A DNA stretch of 13,476 bases, from assembly GCA_903848435.1 (NCBI GenBank), contig CAINGG010000382.1, positions 1-13,476 of the forward strand, read 5' to 3'. Both the position numbers and the translations under genes were made by a program. Below the pieces are notes generated by a model that saw only the letters and a list, made by a program, of their open reading frames with translations, was not told the DNA's origin and searched no databases. The DNA comes from an uncultured Actinomycetes bacterium. GTDB lineage: Bacteria; Actinomycetota; Actinomycetes; S36-B12. Of this stretch, positions 6,476-13,476 are shown piece after piece; within the stretch, counting starts at the first letter, position 1; every line of letters starts with the position of its first letter.

Positions 6476-7128
6476 TCGGCCGACCCACTGCAGTCAGCAA
6501 GCGTCAGGATTCGATCCGCCGCGAGCTCGGCCTCCGCATGGTCGTGGGTGACGTGCAGGGCCGGTATCCCCTGGGCATGCAGGAGATCACGGACGTCTGC
6601 CGCAAGGCGATCTCGCAGATCTCTGTCGAGCGAGCCGAAGGGCTCATCGAGCAAGAGCAGGCGTGGCGACGGTGCCAGTGCCCGGGCGAGCGCGACGCGC
6701 TGTGCTTCCCCTCCTGAGAGTGTCGCCACGTCTCGGGACTCGAACCCGCTCAAGCCCACGAGATCAAGCAACTCCGCGATGCGCTCGCGCCGCAGCGTCG
6801 TGGGAGTGCGCGAGTGCTCGAGTCCGAACGAGATGTTGCCCGCCACATCGCGGTGTGGGAAAAGCAGCGGATCCTGGAAGACCAGACCGATACGCCGCAG
6901 GTGCGCGGGCGTCCCCGTGATGTCCTCGTCGTTCCACAGGATGCGTCCGGTATCGGGCACCTGTACCCCCGCGATGCAGCGCAGCAGCGAACTCTTGCCC
7001 GATCCGCTCGGCCCCAGCAGGGCGACGATCTCCGTCGGCTGCACCGAGATGCCGACACCGGCAAGGAGAGTCCGGCCGCCGTAGTTGATGCCAAGGTCCT
7101 CGACTCGCAATCCCGGGGTGCTGGTCAC
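6472..7128 (-). CDS. thiQ: Thiamine ABC transporter, ATP-binding subunit
   Basis: This 218-residue ABC ATPase powers the thiamine importer. All motifs are intact: Walker A GPSGSGKS (39-46), Q-loop Q85 in VFQD, signature LSGGE (137-141), Walker B LLLLDEP (157-163), D-loop SLD (166-168) and H-loop H195. It is about the usual ThiQ length and lacks the C-terminal regulatory domain seen in longer sugar or metal ABC ATPases. The start is GTG at 7128, overlapping the thiP stop as GTGA, with GGAGGTG a few bases upstream; the overlap implies translational coupling. Substrate assignment rests on the operon: a strongly ThiB-like binding protein and a TPP riboswitch upstream. The ATPase alone would not distinguish thiamine from related substrates. 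Confidence 0.92.
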   Translation of the reverse strand: MTSTPGLRVEDLGINYGGRTLLAGVGISVQPTEIVALLGPSGSGKSSLLRCIAGVQVPDTGRILWNDEDITGTPAHLRRIGLVFQDPLLFPHRDVAGNISFGLEHSRTPTTLRRERIAELLDLVGLSGFESRDVATLSGGEAQRVALARALAPSPRLLLLDEPFGSLDRDLRDRLAADVRDLLHAQGIPALHVTHDHAEAELAADRILTLADCSGSAD

Positions 7129-8687
7129 CAGCCACCTCCCCGCCGCGGACGCAATCGCTCGCCGAGAGCGACGATCACGACGGTCATGGCAACGAGGATG
7201 ACCGACAGAGCGGCCGCCTGCCCGACATTGGCCTCTCCGGGGCGTCCGAGTAGCCGCACGACCTGGACGGGAATAGTCGGGGTGTCCAGGCGCACGAGGA
7301 AGGCAGTAGCGCCGAACTCACCCAGCGATACCGCGCATGCCAGGGCCGCGGCCAGGCCGAGGGCTTTCGCGGTGGCGGCGCCCTCCGTAGCGAGCCAGGC
7401 GCGAATGGGCGGCGCGCCCAATGTCGCGGCGACGTCGCGCATGCGCGGATCGAAGGACCGAAGGATCGGCAGTAGTACGCGCACGACGATCGGCAGTGCG
7501 ACAAGCGCCTGGCCCAGCGGCACTAGGAGCCACCAGCCGCGTAGGTCGACCGGCCCGCGGAGCGAACCCAGCAGCAGGCCCAGGCCGATGGTGACCGCGG
7601 AGACGCCGAGCGGCAGCGTGACGAGCGCGTCGATCCAGGTACCTCGCCGTCGTGCGGCCTGGATGCCGATGCAGGCCAAGAGGCCCAGGCCGACAGACAC
7701 CAGGGTCGCTATCGCTGCGTAGCGCAGGGACAGCTGGACGGAATGCAGGAGCGGTACCGACCGCGACGTGCTGTCGGCCGACTGCACGACCTGCGCATAC
7801 CACTCCGCGCCCCATCCATCTCCCACGCGTAGCGAGCGCACCAGCAGGGCAAGGAGAGGAACGACGATGAGCGCGGCCAGGGAGTAGGTCCACGCGACGC
7901 ACGAGATGGCGAGCCCGCCGCGGGCGGTTCGGCGCGCGTCTCCATGCTGCAGGCGCTGGCGAACGGCGAGGCGTTCCTGCTGGCGACTGGAGATCACGAC
8001 GGCACCGACGACGACGAGCAACTGCAGCAGTGCCAGCGTCGCGGCGCCCGTGAGATCGAGTCGTTGCACCGCCCGCTGGTAGATCTCGACCTCGATGGTC
8101 GGTAGCGCGGGATCGCCGAGCACGAGAACCACGCCGAAGGAGGTGAAGCAGAAGAGGAAGGCGAGCACGGCGGAGGCCGTGATCGCCGGTCGGATGAGCG
8201 GCAGGGTCACCCGGTGGAAGGCCTGCCATGGCGGCAGGCCCAGCGACGCGGCGACGTCGTCGAAGCGGGGGTCGACCTTCTCCCAGAGGCCCGAGACAAC
8301 GCGAACGACCAGGCCCACGTTGAAAAAGACGTGCGCGATCACGATGGCCGCGGTCGTGCCCGGGAAGGGCAGCAGCTCGCGGAAGGCGAGGCCGACCACG
8401 ACCGTCGGGAGGATGAAGGGCACCGTGATGACGGCGAGCAGCGTCCGTCGCAGCGGTAGGCGCAGCCGGGACACCGCGAAGGCGACGGGAAGCGCCAGCG
8501 CGAGTGAGAGAAGCGTGCTGATGATCGCCTGCGCGGTCGTGTAGGCCAGGATCCGCCAGGTCGATGCCGAGCCGAGCACCTCCAGCGACCCGCGGCCGAT
8601 GCCGGTGATGAGGACCATGGCCACGGGCCACGCCACCAGCACGGCGATGAAGGCCAGCGGCGCGACCGCCGCCCAGCGCGCCCTCAC
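7125..8687 (-). CDS. thiP: Thiamine ABC transporter, two-domain permease
   Basis: This is a roughly 520-residue integral membrane protein with two tandem binding-protein-dependent permease domains, as in E. coli ThiP (about 536 residues, about 12 helices). An EAA-type coupling loop appears in each half: DVAASLGLPPWQAFHRVTLP around residues 144-163, and DVAATLGAPPIRAW in the second half. The first half also carries FGVVLVLGDPALPTIEVEIY, close to the ThiP signature. The start is taken as the GTG at 8687 because it overlaps the thiB stop as GTGA, the same arrangement as thiP/thiQ. An alternative GTG at 8708 would add seven residues but has no visible SD site. The protein forms the channel for thiamine delivered by ThiB and is energised by ThiQ. 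Confidence 0.92.
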   Translation of the reverse strand: MRARWAAVAPLAFIAVLVAWPVAMVLITGIGRGSLEVLGSASTWRILAYTTAQAIISTLLSLALALPVAFAVSRLRLPLRRTLLAVITVPFILPTVVVGLAFRELLPFPGTTAAIVIAHVFFNVGLVVRVVSGLWEKVDPRFDDVAASLGLPPWQAFHRVTLPLIRPAITASAVLAFLFCFTSFGVVLVLGDPALPTIEVEIYQRAVQRLDLTGAATLALLQLLVVVGAVVISSRQQERLAVRQRLQHGDARRTARGGLAISCVAWTYSLAALIVVPLLALLVRSLRVGDGWGAEWYAQVVQSADSTSRSVPLLHSVQLSLRYAAIATLVSVGLGLLACIGIQAARRRGTWIDALVTLPLGVSAVTIGLGLLLGSLRGPVDLRGWWLLVPLGQALVALPIVVRVLLPILRSFDPRMRDVAATLGAPPIRAWLATEGAATAKALGLAAALACAVSLGEFGATAFLVRLDTPTIPVQVVRLLGRPGEANVGQAAALSVILVAMTVVIVALGERLRPRRGGGW

Positions 8688-9751
8688 CGCAGCACGATCT
8701 CGTTCCACTGCGCGATCCAGGCGTCGCGGCCGTCAGCGACCTCATCGGGCGAAAGTTCCAATGGCGTGGCGGGTCGCGTGACGAACTGCGTGAACACCTC
8801 GGGGAGTGCCACTCCTTGGCGCGCGGGAAAGACGAACATCGACAGCGGAATATCGGCCTGCACCTCGGGGGAAAGCAGCCAGTCCACGACGGTGCGGGCG
8901 GCCTGCGGCTGCGGCGTACCCGCCAGCACGCCAGCGAACTCGACCTGGCGGTAGCAGCCGTCGGTCATCACCGATGTCGACGGCTGGGCCGGCTTGGGCT
9001 CAGCGGCGTAGACGATCTCGGCCGGTGGGCTCGTGGAGTACGAGACGACGAGCGGCCGGTCGCCGCCTCCGCCTCCCGCGGTGAACTCTCCGAGGTAGGC
9101 CTCGGACCAGCCGTTGACCACGCGCACGTCGTTGGCGCGCAAGGACTCCCAGTACGCCGGCCAGGCCTCGCCGTAGCGGGCGATGGTGGCGAGCAGGAAG
9201 GCAAGGCCAGGACTCGAGGTGGCGGGGTTCTGCACGACGAGCAGTCCGCGATAGTCGGACTTGGTCAGGTCGTCGAGGGTTGCGGGAGCCGGGATCCCGC
9301 GCTCGGCAAACCAGCCGTCATCGATGTTGACGCACACGTCACCGTCGTCGACCGGCGTGACGATTCCCTGGCCGAGGTCAGCGAGCTCGGGGCGGATCCG
9401 CGATGCCTCGCTGCCGGCATAGGGGTCGAAGACGCCCGCATCGAGCGCGCGCGTGAGCAGGGTGGAGTCGATGCCGAAGAGCACGTCTCCGTCCGGCTTG
9501 CCCGCGGCCAGGACGGCGCGATTGACGACCTCGCCCGCGTCGCCGCCGGCGACGATCTGCAGGTCGATGCCGCTCGATGCCTCGAAGTCGGCGATGACCG
9601 CGTCGCTGAGCGCGAAGGAGTCGTGCGTGAGCAATCGCACGGTGACGGGCCCGCTGCCGCCGGCTTGGCCGCTCGGGGCGGGTGGCGCTGACGTGCATGC
9701 TGCGAGCGTCGCGATGCCGACCACGACGCCGATGATGCTGACGGAACGCAC
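8684..9751 (-). CDS. thiB: Thiamine-binding lipoprotein of the ThiBPQ ABC transporter
   Basis: This 355-residue extracytoplasmic binding protein is anchored as a lipoprotein: the signal peptide ends in the lipobox LAAC with lipidated C19. Similarity to E. coli ThiB is visible along its length. Examples are LLTHDSFALSD (YTYDSFA in E. coli), NPATSSPGLAFLL (DPRTSTPGLGLLL), NGWSEAY (KGWSEAY), VVSYSTSPPAEI (VLSYTTSPAYHI) and the C-terminal DAWIAQWNEIVLR (QAWISEWQRAVSR). The GWSEAY tryptophan and SYSTSP tyrosine lie in segments that contact thiamine in E. coli ThiB. The start is GTG at 9751 with GGAGGGAGAGG upstream; that SD region abuts the TPP riboswitch, so translation should fall when TPP is abundant. 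A run of five glycines precedes DRPLVVSY and is absent from the E. coli protein. Confidence 0.95.
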   Translation of the reverse strand: MRSVSIIGVVVGIATLAACTSAPPAPSGQAGGSGPVTVRLLTHDSFALSDAVIADFEASSGIDLQIVAGGDAGEVVNRAVLAAGKPDGDVLFGIDSTLLTRALDAGVFDPYAGSEASRIRPELADLGQGIVTPVDDGDVCVNIDDGWFAERGIPAPATLDDLTKSDYRGLLVVQNPATSSPGLAFLLATIARYGEAWPAYWESLRANDVRVVNGWSEAYLGEFTAGGGGGDRPLVVSYSTSPPAEIVYAAEPKPAQPSTSVMTDGCYRQVEFAGVLAGTPQPQAARTVVDWLLSPEVQADIPLSMFVFPARQGVALPEVFTQFVTRPATPLELSPDEVADGRDAWIAQWNEIVLR

Positions 9752-9756
9752 CGACC

Positions 9757-9848
9757 TCTCCCTCCGCTGGCATTACCCAGTTCAGGTTCGAAAGGGTCGG
9801 TGGCGGCAGCCACCCTCTCAGCCCGACGGTCCTTCGAGCTCCCCTGGT
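9757..9848 (-). promoter_or_regulatory. TPP riboswitch (THI element) controlling thiBPQ
   Basis: Read on the minus strand, the leader contains the conserved aptamer blocks in order. GGGGAGC comes first (about 9845-9839), then GGGCTGAGA (CTGAGA at 9821-9816), a GGTGGC/GCCACC variable hairpin, GAACCTGA (9789-9782) and TGGGTAATGCCAGCGGAGGGA (9779-9759). The aptamer's 3' end runs into the purine-rich SD site of thiB, 8 nt before the GTG. I see no poly-U terminator, so control is most likely by masking the ribosome binding site when TPP is bound. Sequence identity is strong; the mechanism is inference. Confidence 0.95.
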
Positions 9849-9854
9849 GAGCCC

Positions 9855-9860
9855 AGCATA
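9855..9860 (-). promoter_or_regulatory. Candidate -10 element of the thiBPQ promoter
   Basis: TATGCT (TAnnnT) on the minus strand lies just upstream of the riboswitch, so transcription would start around 9848 at the 5' edge of the aptamer. No convincing -35 is visible, which is common in high-GC actinobacteria. Confidence 0.35.
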
Positions 9861-9907
9861 GGCGCGCAGCGCATGCCGGTCGCGCCGGGCAGTGGCAGGG
9901 TGGGGCC

Positions 9908-10603
9908 ATGTCGGAAATCCAGGATCGGTCCATCGTCGTTGTCGGTGCGTCAGGAGGCCTGGGTGCGCCCCTGGCTGCCCTGCTGGCCACATTGGGAGCA
10001 CGGCTCACGCTGGTCGGACGCGATGAGTCGCGCCTGCGCGCCGTTGGCGTGGACGGAGAGGTGGTGGCCGTCGACGTGCGCAAGTCGGCGAGTGCGCAGG
10101 CCATCGTCGATGCGGCGCGCCGTGCCTACGGCGGCATCGACGGCATCGTCAACGTTGCCGGGGCCGTGGCCTTCGGGTCGGTTGAGGACCTCTCCGACGA
10201 GGTGCTCATCGACCTGTTCACCCTCGACACCCTTGCTCCGATTCGACTGCTTCGTGTCGCACTGCCGTCCTTGCGCGAGTCGGCGGCCGCCGGTCGCGAT
10301 CCCTTCGTCATGCACGTGTCGGCGATCGTCGCCGAACAGCCGATGCCGGGCATGGCCGGCTATTCCGCCGCCAAGGCCGCACTCATGGCCTATGACGCGG
10401 CCGCCGCGAGGGAGTTGCGGCGCGAAGGGATCCGCCTGATCGATGCGCGTCCCCCGCACACCGAGACCGGCCTGGCCACCCGTCCGCTCGCCGGGCAGGC
10501 GCCCAAGATGCCGCAGGGCCTGACGCCGGAGTCCGTGGCACAGCGCCTGGTCGACGCGATCGTCAGCGGCGAGAAGGACCTGGCGAGCGGGGCCTTCGGC
10601 TAG
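9908..10603 (+). CDS. Short-chain dehydrogenase/reductase (SDR) family oxidoreductase
   Basis: This 231-residue Rossmann-fold enzyme is a classical SDR. The dinucleotide-binding glycine motif is GASGGLG (13-19). R38 in VGRDESRL after the second strand suggests NADP(H) preference, and VDV (55-57) matches the conserved aspartate. NVAG (82-85) replaces the usual NNAG, and the catalytic residues are S138 (HVSAI), Y152 and K156 (YSAAK). The segment RPPHTETGL (181-189) corresponds to the usual PG motif. Substrate specificity cannot be read from sequence. At about 230 residues it is slightly short for the family, with a brief C-terminal region. It is divergent from the thi operon, and its promoter would have to lie in or near the riboswitch DNA. 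The ATG at 9908 is preceded by GGGTGGGG. It is convergent with hrpA. Confidence 0.9.
   Translation: MSEIQDRSIVVVGASGGLGAPLAALLATLGARLTLVGRDESRLRAVGVDGEVVAVDVRKSASAQAIVDAARRAYGGIDGIVNVAGAVAFGSVEDLSDEVLIDLFTLDTLAPIRLLRVALPSLRESAAAGRDPFVMHVSAIVAEQPMPGMAGYSAAKAALMAYDAAAARELRREGIRLIDARPPHTETGLATRPLAGQAPKMPQGLTPESVAQRLVDAIVSGEKDLASGAFG
10600..10603. other. CTAG stop-stop overlap of convergent SDR and hrpA genes
   Basis: CTAG supplies the TAG stop for the SDR gene (10601-10603) and, on the other strand, for hrpA (10602-10600). It is the second case of this arrangement in the window, again with no terminator between the genes. Confidence 0.9.
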
Positions 10604-13476
10604 GCGCGAGCGCGCAGGGCGGCAACGGCCTCGAGGAGCCGCTTCTCTGAGACGGGCCGACTGGTGCCGAGGTCCTGGGCCCACAGGCTCACGCGGAGTT
10701 CGTCGATCCCCTCGCTGATGACCGTCGCATCGACGCTCTCCTGCAGATGCGGGGGCAGTGCGTGAAGGGCGTCCTCGACGCGGTGCACCTGCTCCATGCG
10801 CAGAAGGTCGCGGGCCGGATCGGCGGGCAATCGCTCAAGCCGACGTTCCACTGCGCGCAGGTAGCGACGCGCATCGGCCAGGCCGGCCCGGCCCCTGTCG
10901 AGGATGAAACCTGGCCGCACCAGGTCGGCTACCTGCTGTCGCATGTCGTCGACTGCGGCGCGAAGGAGCGGCTGTGTCGTGGCATCCAGCGTCGCCGTCA
11001 CCGCCCACCAGGTGTCGAGCAAGGGAGCGAGGTCGTCGAGCAGGCGCTGCACGCGCGACACCTGCGAGCGCCGGAACCCTTGCGCCAAGCCGGCGAACTC
11101 CTCCTCCGACCACGGAACTCCGCCGGCCTCGGCGATCACCTCCAGCGCTGCCGCCTCGGCGCACTCGTCGAGCAGGGCCCGCACCGAGCCCTGCGGGTTG
11201 CGGGCGAGAAGAAGCTTCTGCTCGGTGGCCAATCGCAAGGCCTGGGCGCGCAGCGGCTCGCGCAGCCGCAGGAGCCGCGCGGTGCCCCGGGGCATGGCCG
11301 CGTCCTGTTGCTCGCGCGTGGGAAGCACCGTCAGCGCCACCGACCCGTCGGCCCGCGCGACCAGGCTGGGGTACGCCGTTACCGAGTGGCCATCGCGCAT
11401 GACCGTGACCTCGCTGTCGACTCCCGGCCAGTCGGCGAGTGCTTCCTGTGCGAGCTCAGGCATGGCTGCGCGCACCGCGGCCGCCGACGTGCTGGCCCAT
11501 CCCGTGCGCAGTAGCGCGAGGTCGCGTCCGTAGGCGAGCTCGGTGCCGTCCTCGCCGATCACGGCAATACCGACGCGAAGGTGCGTGGGCACGGCCGTGG
11601 TGTCCCAGCTGCGCGCTTCGACGTCCTCGCCGGTGAGTTCCCGCACGGCGCGGCGCAGGCCCGAACCGAGCGGTTCGGCTCGCGACGCCGCCTCGCGAAC
11701 CATGGGAAGCAGCCGCTCGGCCAGGTTCGGCGCCGGACCGAGCGATGTGCGCGTGCGCTTGGGCAGCGCACGCACCAGGGCGGCAATGAGGTCGGCTCGC
11801 CAGCCGGGCACCTGCCACGCAAACGCATCGTCGGGTAGTGCGGGGAGCAGGGACACCGGCACTCGCACGGTGACGCCGTCGCGGGGATCGGACGGGTCGA
11901 AGCGATAGGCGAGGTCGAGCTCGGCATCGATGCCTGCGATCGGCGGCCAGGTGGTGGGGAAGTCGTCCTCGGCGGCCAGTCGCTCCGCCTCGGCGATCAG
12001 GTCCGCGGGCAGGTCGAGTGCATGGGGCGAGTGCTCGCGCTCGCGTCGCCACCAGGCGTCGAAGGAACGACCGCTGGTCACTTGCTCCGGGATCCGCGCA
12101 CTGTAGAACCGGATGAGCATCTGCTCGTCGATGACCTCATCACGGGCGCGGGCTCGATCAAGTCGGTCGCGAACATCGAGCAGTAACTCGTCATTAGCCG
12201 CAAGTTCCGCATGGCGATGCTCCCAGTCACCGCGTGCGAGCGCATGACGGATGAACCACTCATGTGCCGCGCGCTTGTCGAGGCGCGCCAGGGGGATGCG
12301 GCGATCGGTGACCAGCGGCAGGCCGTAGAGCGTCACTCTCTCCACGACGACCGCTTCGCTGCGCGATCGTGACCACAGCGGATCGGAGTGCGAGCGCTGG
12401 GCGAGTGGGCCCGCCAGCCGCTCCACCCAGGCCGGATCGATAGCGGCCGCCATGCGTCCCCAGAGCCGCGAGGTCTCGACGATCTCGGCGGCGAGCACCC
12501 AATCCGGAGTCGTCCGAGCGAGGACGGAGCCGGGCCAGAGGGCGAAGCGCGTCTGGCGGGCACCGAGGTATTCGCGCATCCGGCGTCCGCGGCCAGCCCG
12601 CGCATCCGGCTGCTTAACGCGCGGCTCGAGCATGCCGATGTGGGAGAGGAGCCCGGCCAGCATGGCCCGATGGATCGCGTCGCTGTCGCGGGTCGTCGTG
12701 TCCTTCGCGGCTGAGCGCTTGACGCCCACGGATGAGCGCACCTGTGCGACGAGGTCCTGCCACTCGCGCACCCGCAGGTAGTGCAGGAACTCATCGCGGC
12801 ACAGGGCGCGGAACTTCGTCGACGACAGGGCCGACTGGCGCTCGGTCAGGTAGTCCCACAGGTTCAGCAGCGTGAGCAGGTCGGAGGTGGGGTCGATGAA
12901 GCGCGCGTGCGCTGCGTCGGCGAGGCCAGCTCGGTCGTCGGGGCGCTCGCGAGGATCGCGAATGGTGAGTCCAGCCGCGATGACGATCACGTCGTCGACA
13001 CAGCCCTCCGACTCCGCGGCGAGCACCATGCGACCCAGTCGCGGGTCGAGCGGAATGCTCGCAAGTGCCCGGCCGATGCGGGTCACGCGATTGCCGACGG
13101 GCGCGCTCTCGCCGCGTCGCTGGGGTCGCAGCGCCCCGATCTCCTCGAGTACGGCGATGCCCGCAGCGATGGCGCGACGGTCGGGGGCATCGATGAAGGG
13201 GAAGTCTTCGATGTCGCCCAGGCCCAGGGTCGCCATCTGCAAGATCACCGACGCGAGGTTGGTGCGCAGGATCTCCGGCTCGGTGAATTCGGAGCGGGCG
13301 AGGTAATCCGCCTCGGCGTACAGCCGAATGCAGATGCCGTCGGCGATGCGGCCGCACCGCCCGGCCCGCTGAGCTGCGCTTGCGCGGGAGATCGGCTCGA
13401 TAGGCAGGCGCTGGATCTTGAGGCGCGTGCTGTAGCGCGAGATACGCGCAGAGATCGAAGAGCGTCGTGTAGGGAA
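10600..13476 (-). CDS. hrpA: ATP-dependent RNA helicase HrpA, C-terminal part (5' truncated at contig end)
   Basis: The open frame is 958 residues to the window edge, with roughly 950 genomic residues, against about 1,300 for full HrpA. The N-terminal helicase core (Walker A, DEAH) is missing off the right side. What remains begins at ARISRYS, followed by QRLPIEPISRASA and helicase motif VI QRAGRCGR (13371-13348). Next comes TEPEILRTNLASVILQM leading into the HA2/ratchet region and the LGLGDIEDFPF segment, then the OB-fold region and the long HrpA-specific C-terminal domain (DUF3418 type) ending LEAVAALRARA. HrpA is a DEAH-box 3'-to-5' RNA helicase, implicated in E. coli in fimbrial mRNA processing and rescue of stalled ribosomes. 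GTG at 13248 is internal (NLASVILQ), not a start. The first eight codons at the edge (FPTRRSSI) come from sequencing adapter. Confidence 0.93.
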   Translation of the reverse strand, partial: FPTRRSSISARISRYSTRLKIQRLPIEPISRASAAQRAGRCGRIADGICIRLYAEADYLARSEFTEPEILRTNLASVILQMATLGLGDIEDFPFIDAPDRRAIAAGIAVLEEIGALRPQRRGESAPVGNRVTRIGRALASIPLDPRLGRMVLAAESEGCVDDVIVIAAGLTIRDPRERPDDRAGLADAAHARFIDPTSDLLTLLNLWDYLTERQSALSSTKFRALCRDEFLHYLRVREWQDLVAQVRSSVGVKRSAAKDTTTRDSDAIHRAMLAGLLSHIGMLEPRVKQPDARAGRGRRMREYLGARQTRFALWPGSVLARTTPDWVLAAEIVETSRLWGRMAAAIDPAWVERLAGPLAQRSHSDPLWSRSRSEAVVVERVTLYGLPLVTDRRIPLARLDKRAAHEWFIRHALARGDWEHRHAELAANDELLLDVRDRLDRARARDEVIDEQMLIRFYSARIPEQVTSGRSFDAWWRREREHSPHALDLPADLIAEAERLAAEDDFPTTWPPIAGIDAELDLAYRFDPSDPRDGVTVRVPVSLLPALPDDAFAWQVPGWRADLIAALVRALPKRTRTSLGPAPNLAERLLPMVREAASRAEPLGSGLRRAVRELTGEDVEARSWDTTAVPTHLRVGIAVIGEDGTELAYGRDLALLRTGWASTSAAAVRAAMPELAQEALADWPGVDSEVTVMRDGHSVTAYPSLVARADGSVALTVLPTREQQDAAMPRGTARLLRLREPLRAQALRLATEQKLLLARNPQGSVRALLDECAEAAALEVIAEAGGVPWSEEEFAGLAQGFRRSQVSRVQRLLDDLAPLLDTWWAVTATLDATTQPLLRAAVDDMRQQVADLVRPGFILDRGRAGLADARRYLRAVERRLERLPADPARDLLRMEQVHRVEDALHALPPHLQESVDATVISEGIDELRVSLWAQDLGTSRPVSEKRLLEAVAALRARA
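13452..13476. other. Illumina TruSeq read-1 adapter remnant at contig end
   Basis: The last 25 bases match the reverse complement of the Illumina read-1 adapter (AGATCGGAAGAGC...GTAGGGAA) with one G missing from GG. The 19 bases AAGAGCGTCGTGTAGGGAA are an exact match. Genomic homology to HrpA (ARISRYS) begins immediately inside it. The bases are artificial and should be trimmed. Confidence 0.95.

Noticed and set aside
8688..8708. GTG at 8708 as the thiP start
   Set aside because: It has no SD site and extends into thiB by 25 nt; the GTG at 8687 gives the same GTGA overlap seen at thiP/thiQ. It cannot be excluded completely.
10747..11514. Plus-strand open frames of 140-255 codons opposite hrpA (10747-12781)
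   Set aside because: They are complementary-strand shadows of a strongly conserved coding sequence, with Arg/Pro/Ala-rich translations and no domains.
13246..13248. GTG at 13248 as the start of an 882-residue protein
   Set aside because: It lies inside the conserved HrpA segment NLASVILQM, and motif VI of the helicase lies upstream in the same frame.

Overview
The window reads as chromosomal DNA of a high-GC Gram-positive bacterium (Actinomycetota). The evidence is strongly GC-rich codons, frequent GTG starts with purine-rich Shine-Dalgarno (SD) sites, an actinobacterial-looking HrpA and a TPP-riboswitch-controlled thiBPQ operon. I cannot place it more finely. It is densely coded: no gene-free stretch exceeds about 200 bases. 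The two largest gaps, 3798-3996 and 9752-9907, hold a divergent promoter region and a TPP riboswitch respectively. I see no tRNA, rRNA, CRISPR array or insertion sequence.

Region 1 (1-6475) is a sulfur-metabolism locus built as a divergon. Leftward from 3797 runs dsrE2-like, tusA-like, a fused four-cluster ferredoxin/NrfD membrane subunit, and a molybdopterin oxidoreductase whose 3' end lies off the left edge. Spacings of 32, 6 and 9 nt suggest one transcript. Rightward from 3997 runs a rhodanese-metallo-beta-lactamase fusion resembling persulfide dioxygenases, a secreted protein of unknown family, and a small ArsR-type regulator. My inference is that the locus handles reactive or reduced sulfur in the cytoplasm. 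The rhodanese and persulfide dioxygenase domains would convert persulfide to sulfite. TusA and DsrE2 would carry protein-bound sulfane sulfur. The molybdoenzyme with its Fe-S/NrfD anchor would exchange electrons with the quinone pool, either oxidising sulfite (SoeABC-like) or acting on polysulfide or thiosulfate (Psr/Phs-like). The substrate cannot be settled from sequence.

Region 2 (6472-9850, leftward) is a thiamine ABC transporter operon, thiB-thiP-thiQ. It is preceded by a clear TPP riboswitch, and its genes are coupled by two GTGA start/stop overlaps.

Region 3 (9908-13476) holds a short-chain dehydrogenase (rightward), convergent with a 5'-truncated hrpA helicase gene (leftward). Both convergent gene pairs in the window meet in a CTAG palindrome in which the two TAG stop codons overlap. 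The last 25 bases (13452-13476) are not genomic. They match the Illumina TruSeq read-1 adapter with one base deleted, so the right edge is a contig end with untrimmed adapter, and the first eight codons of the apparent helicase frame come from the adapter.
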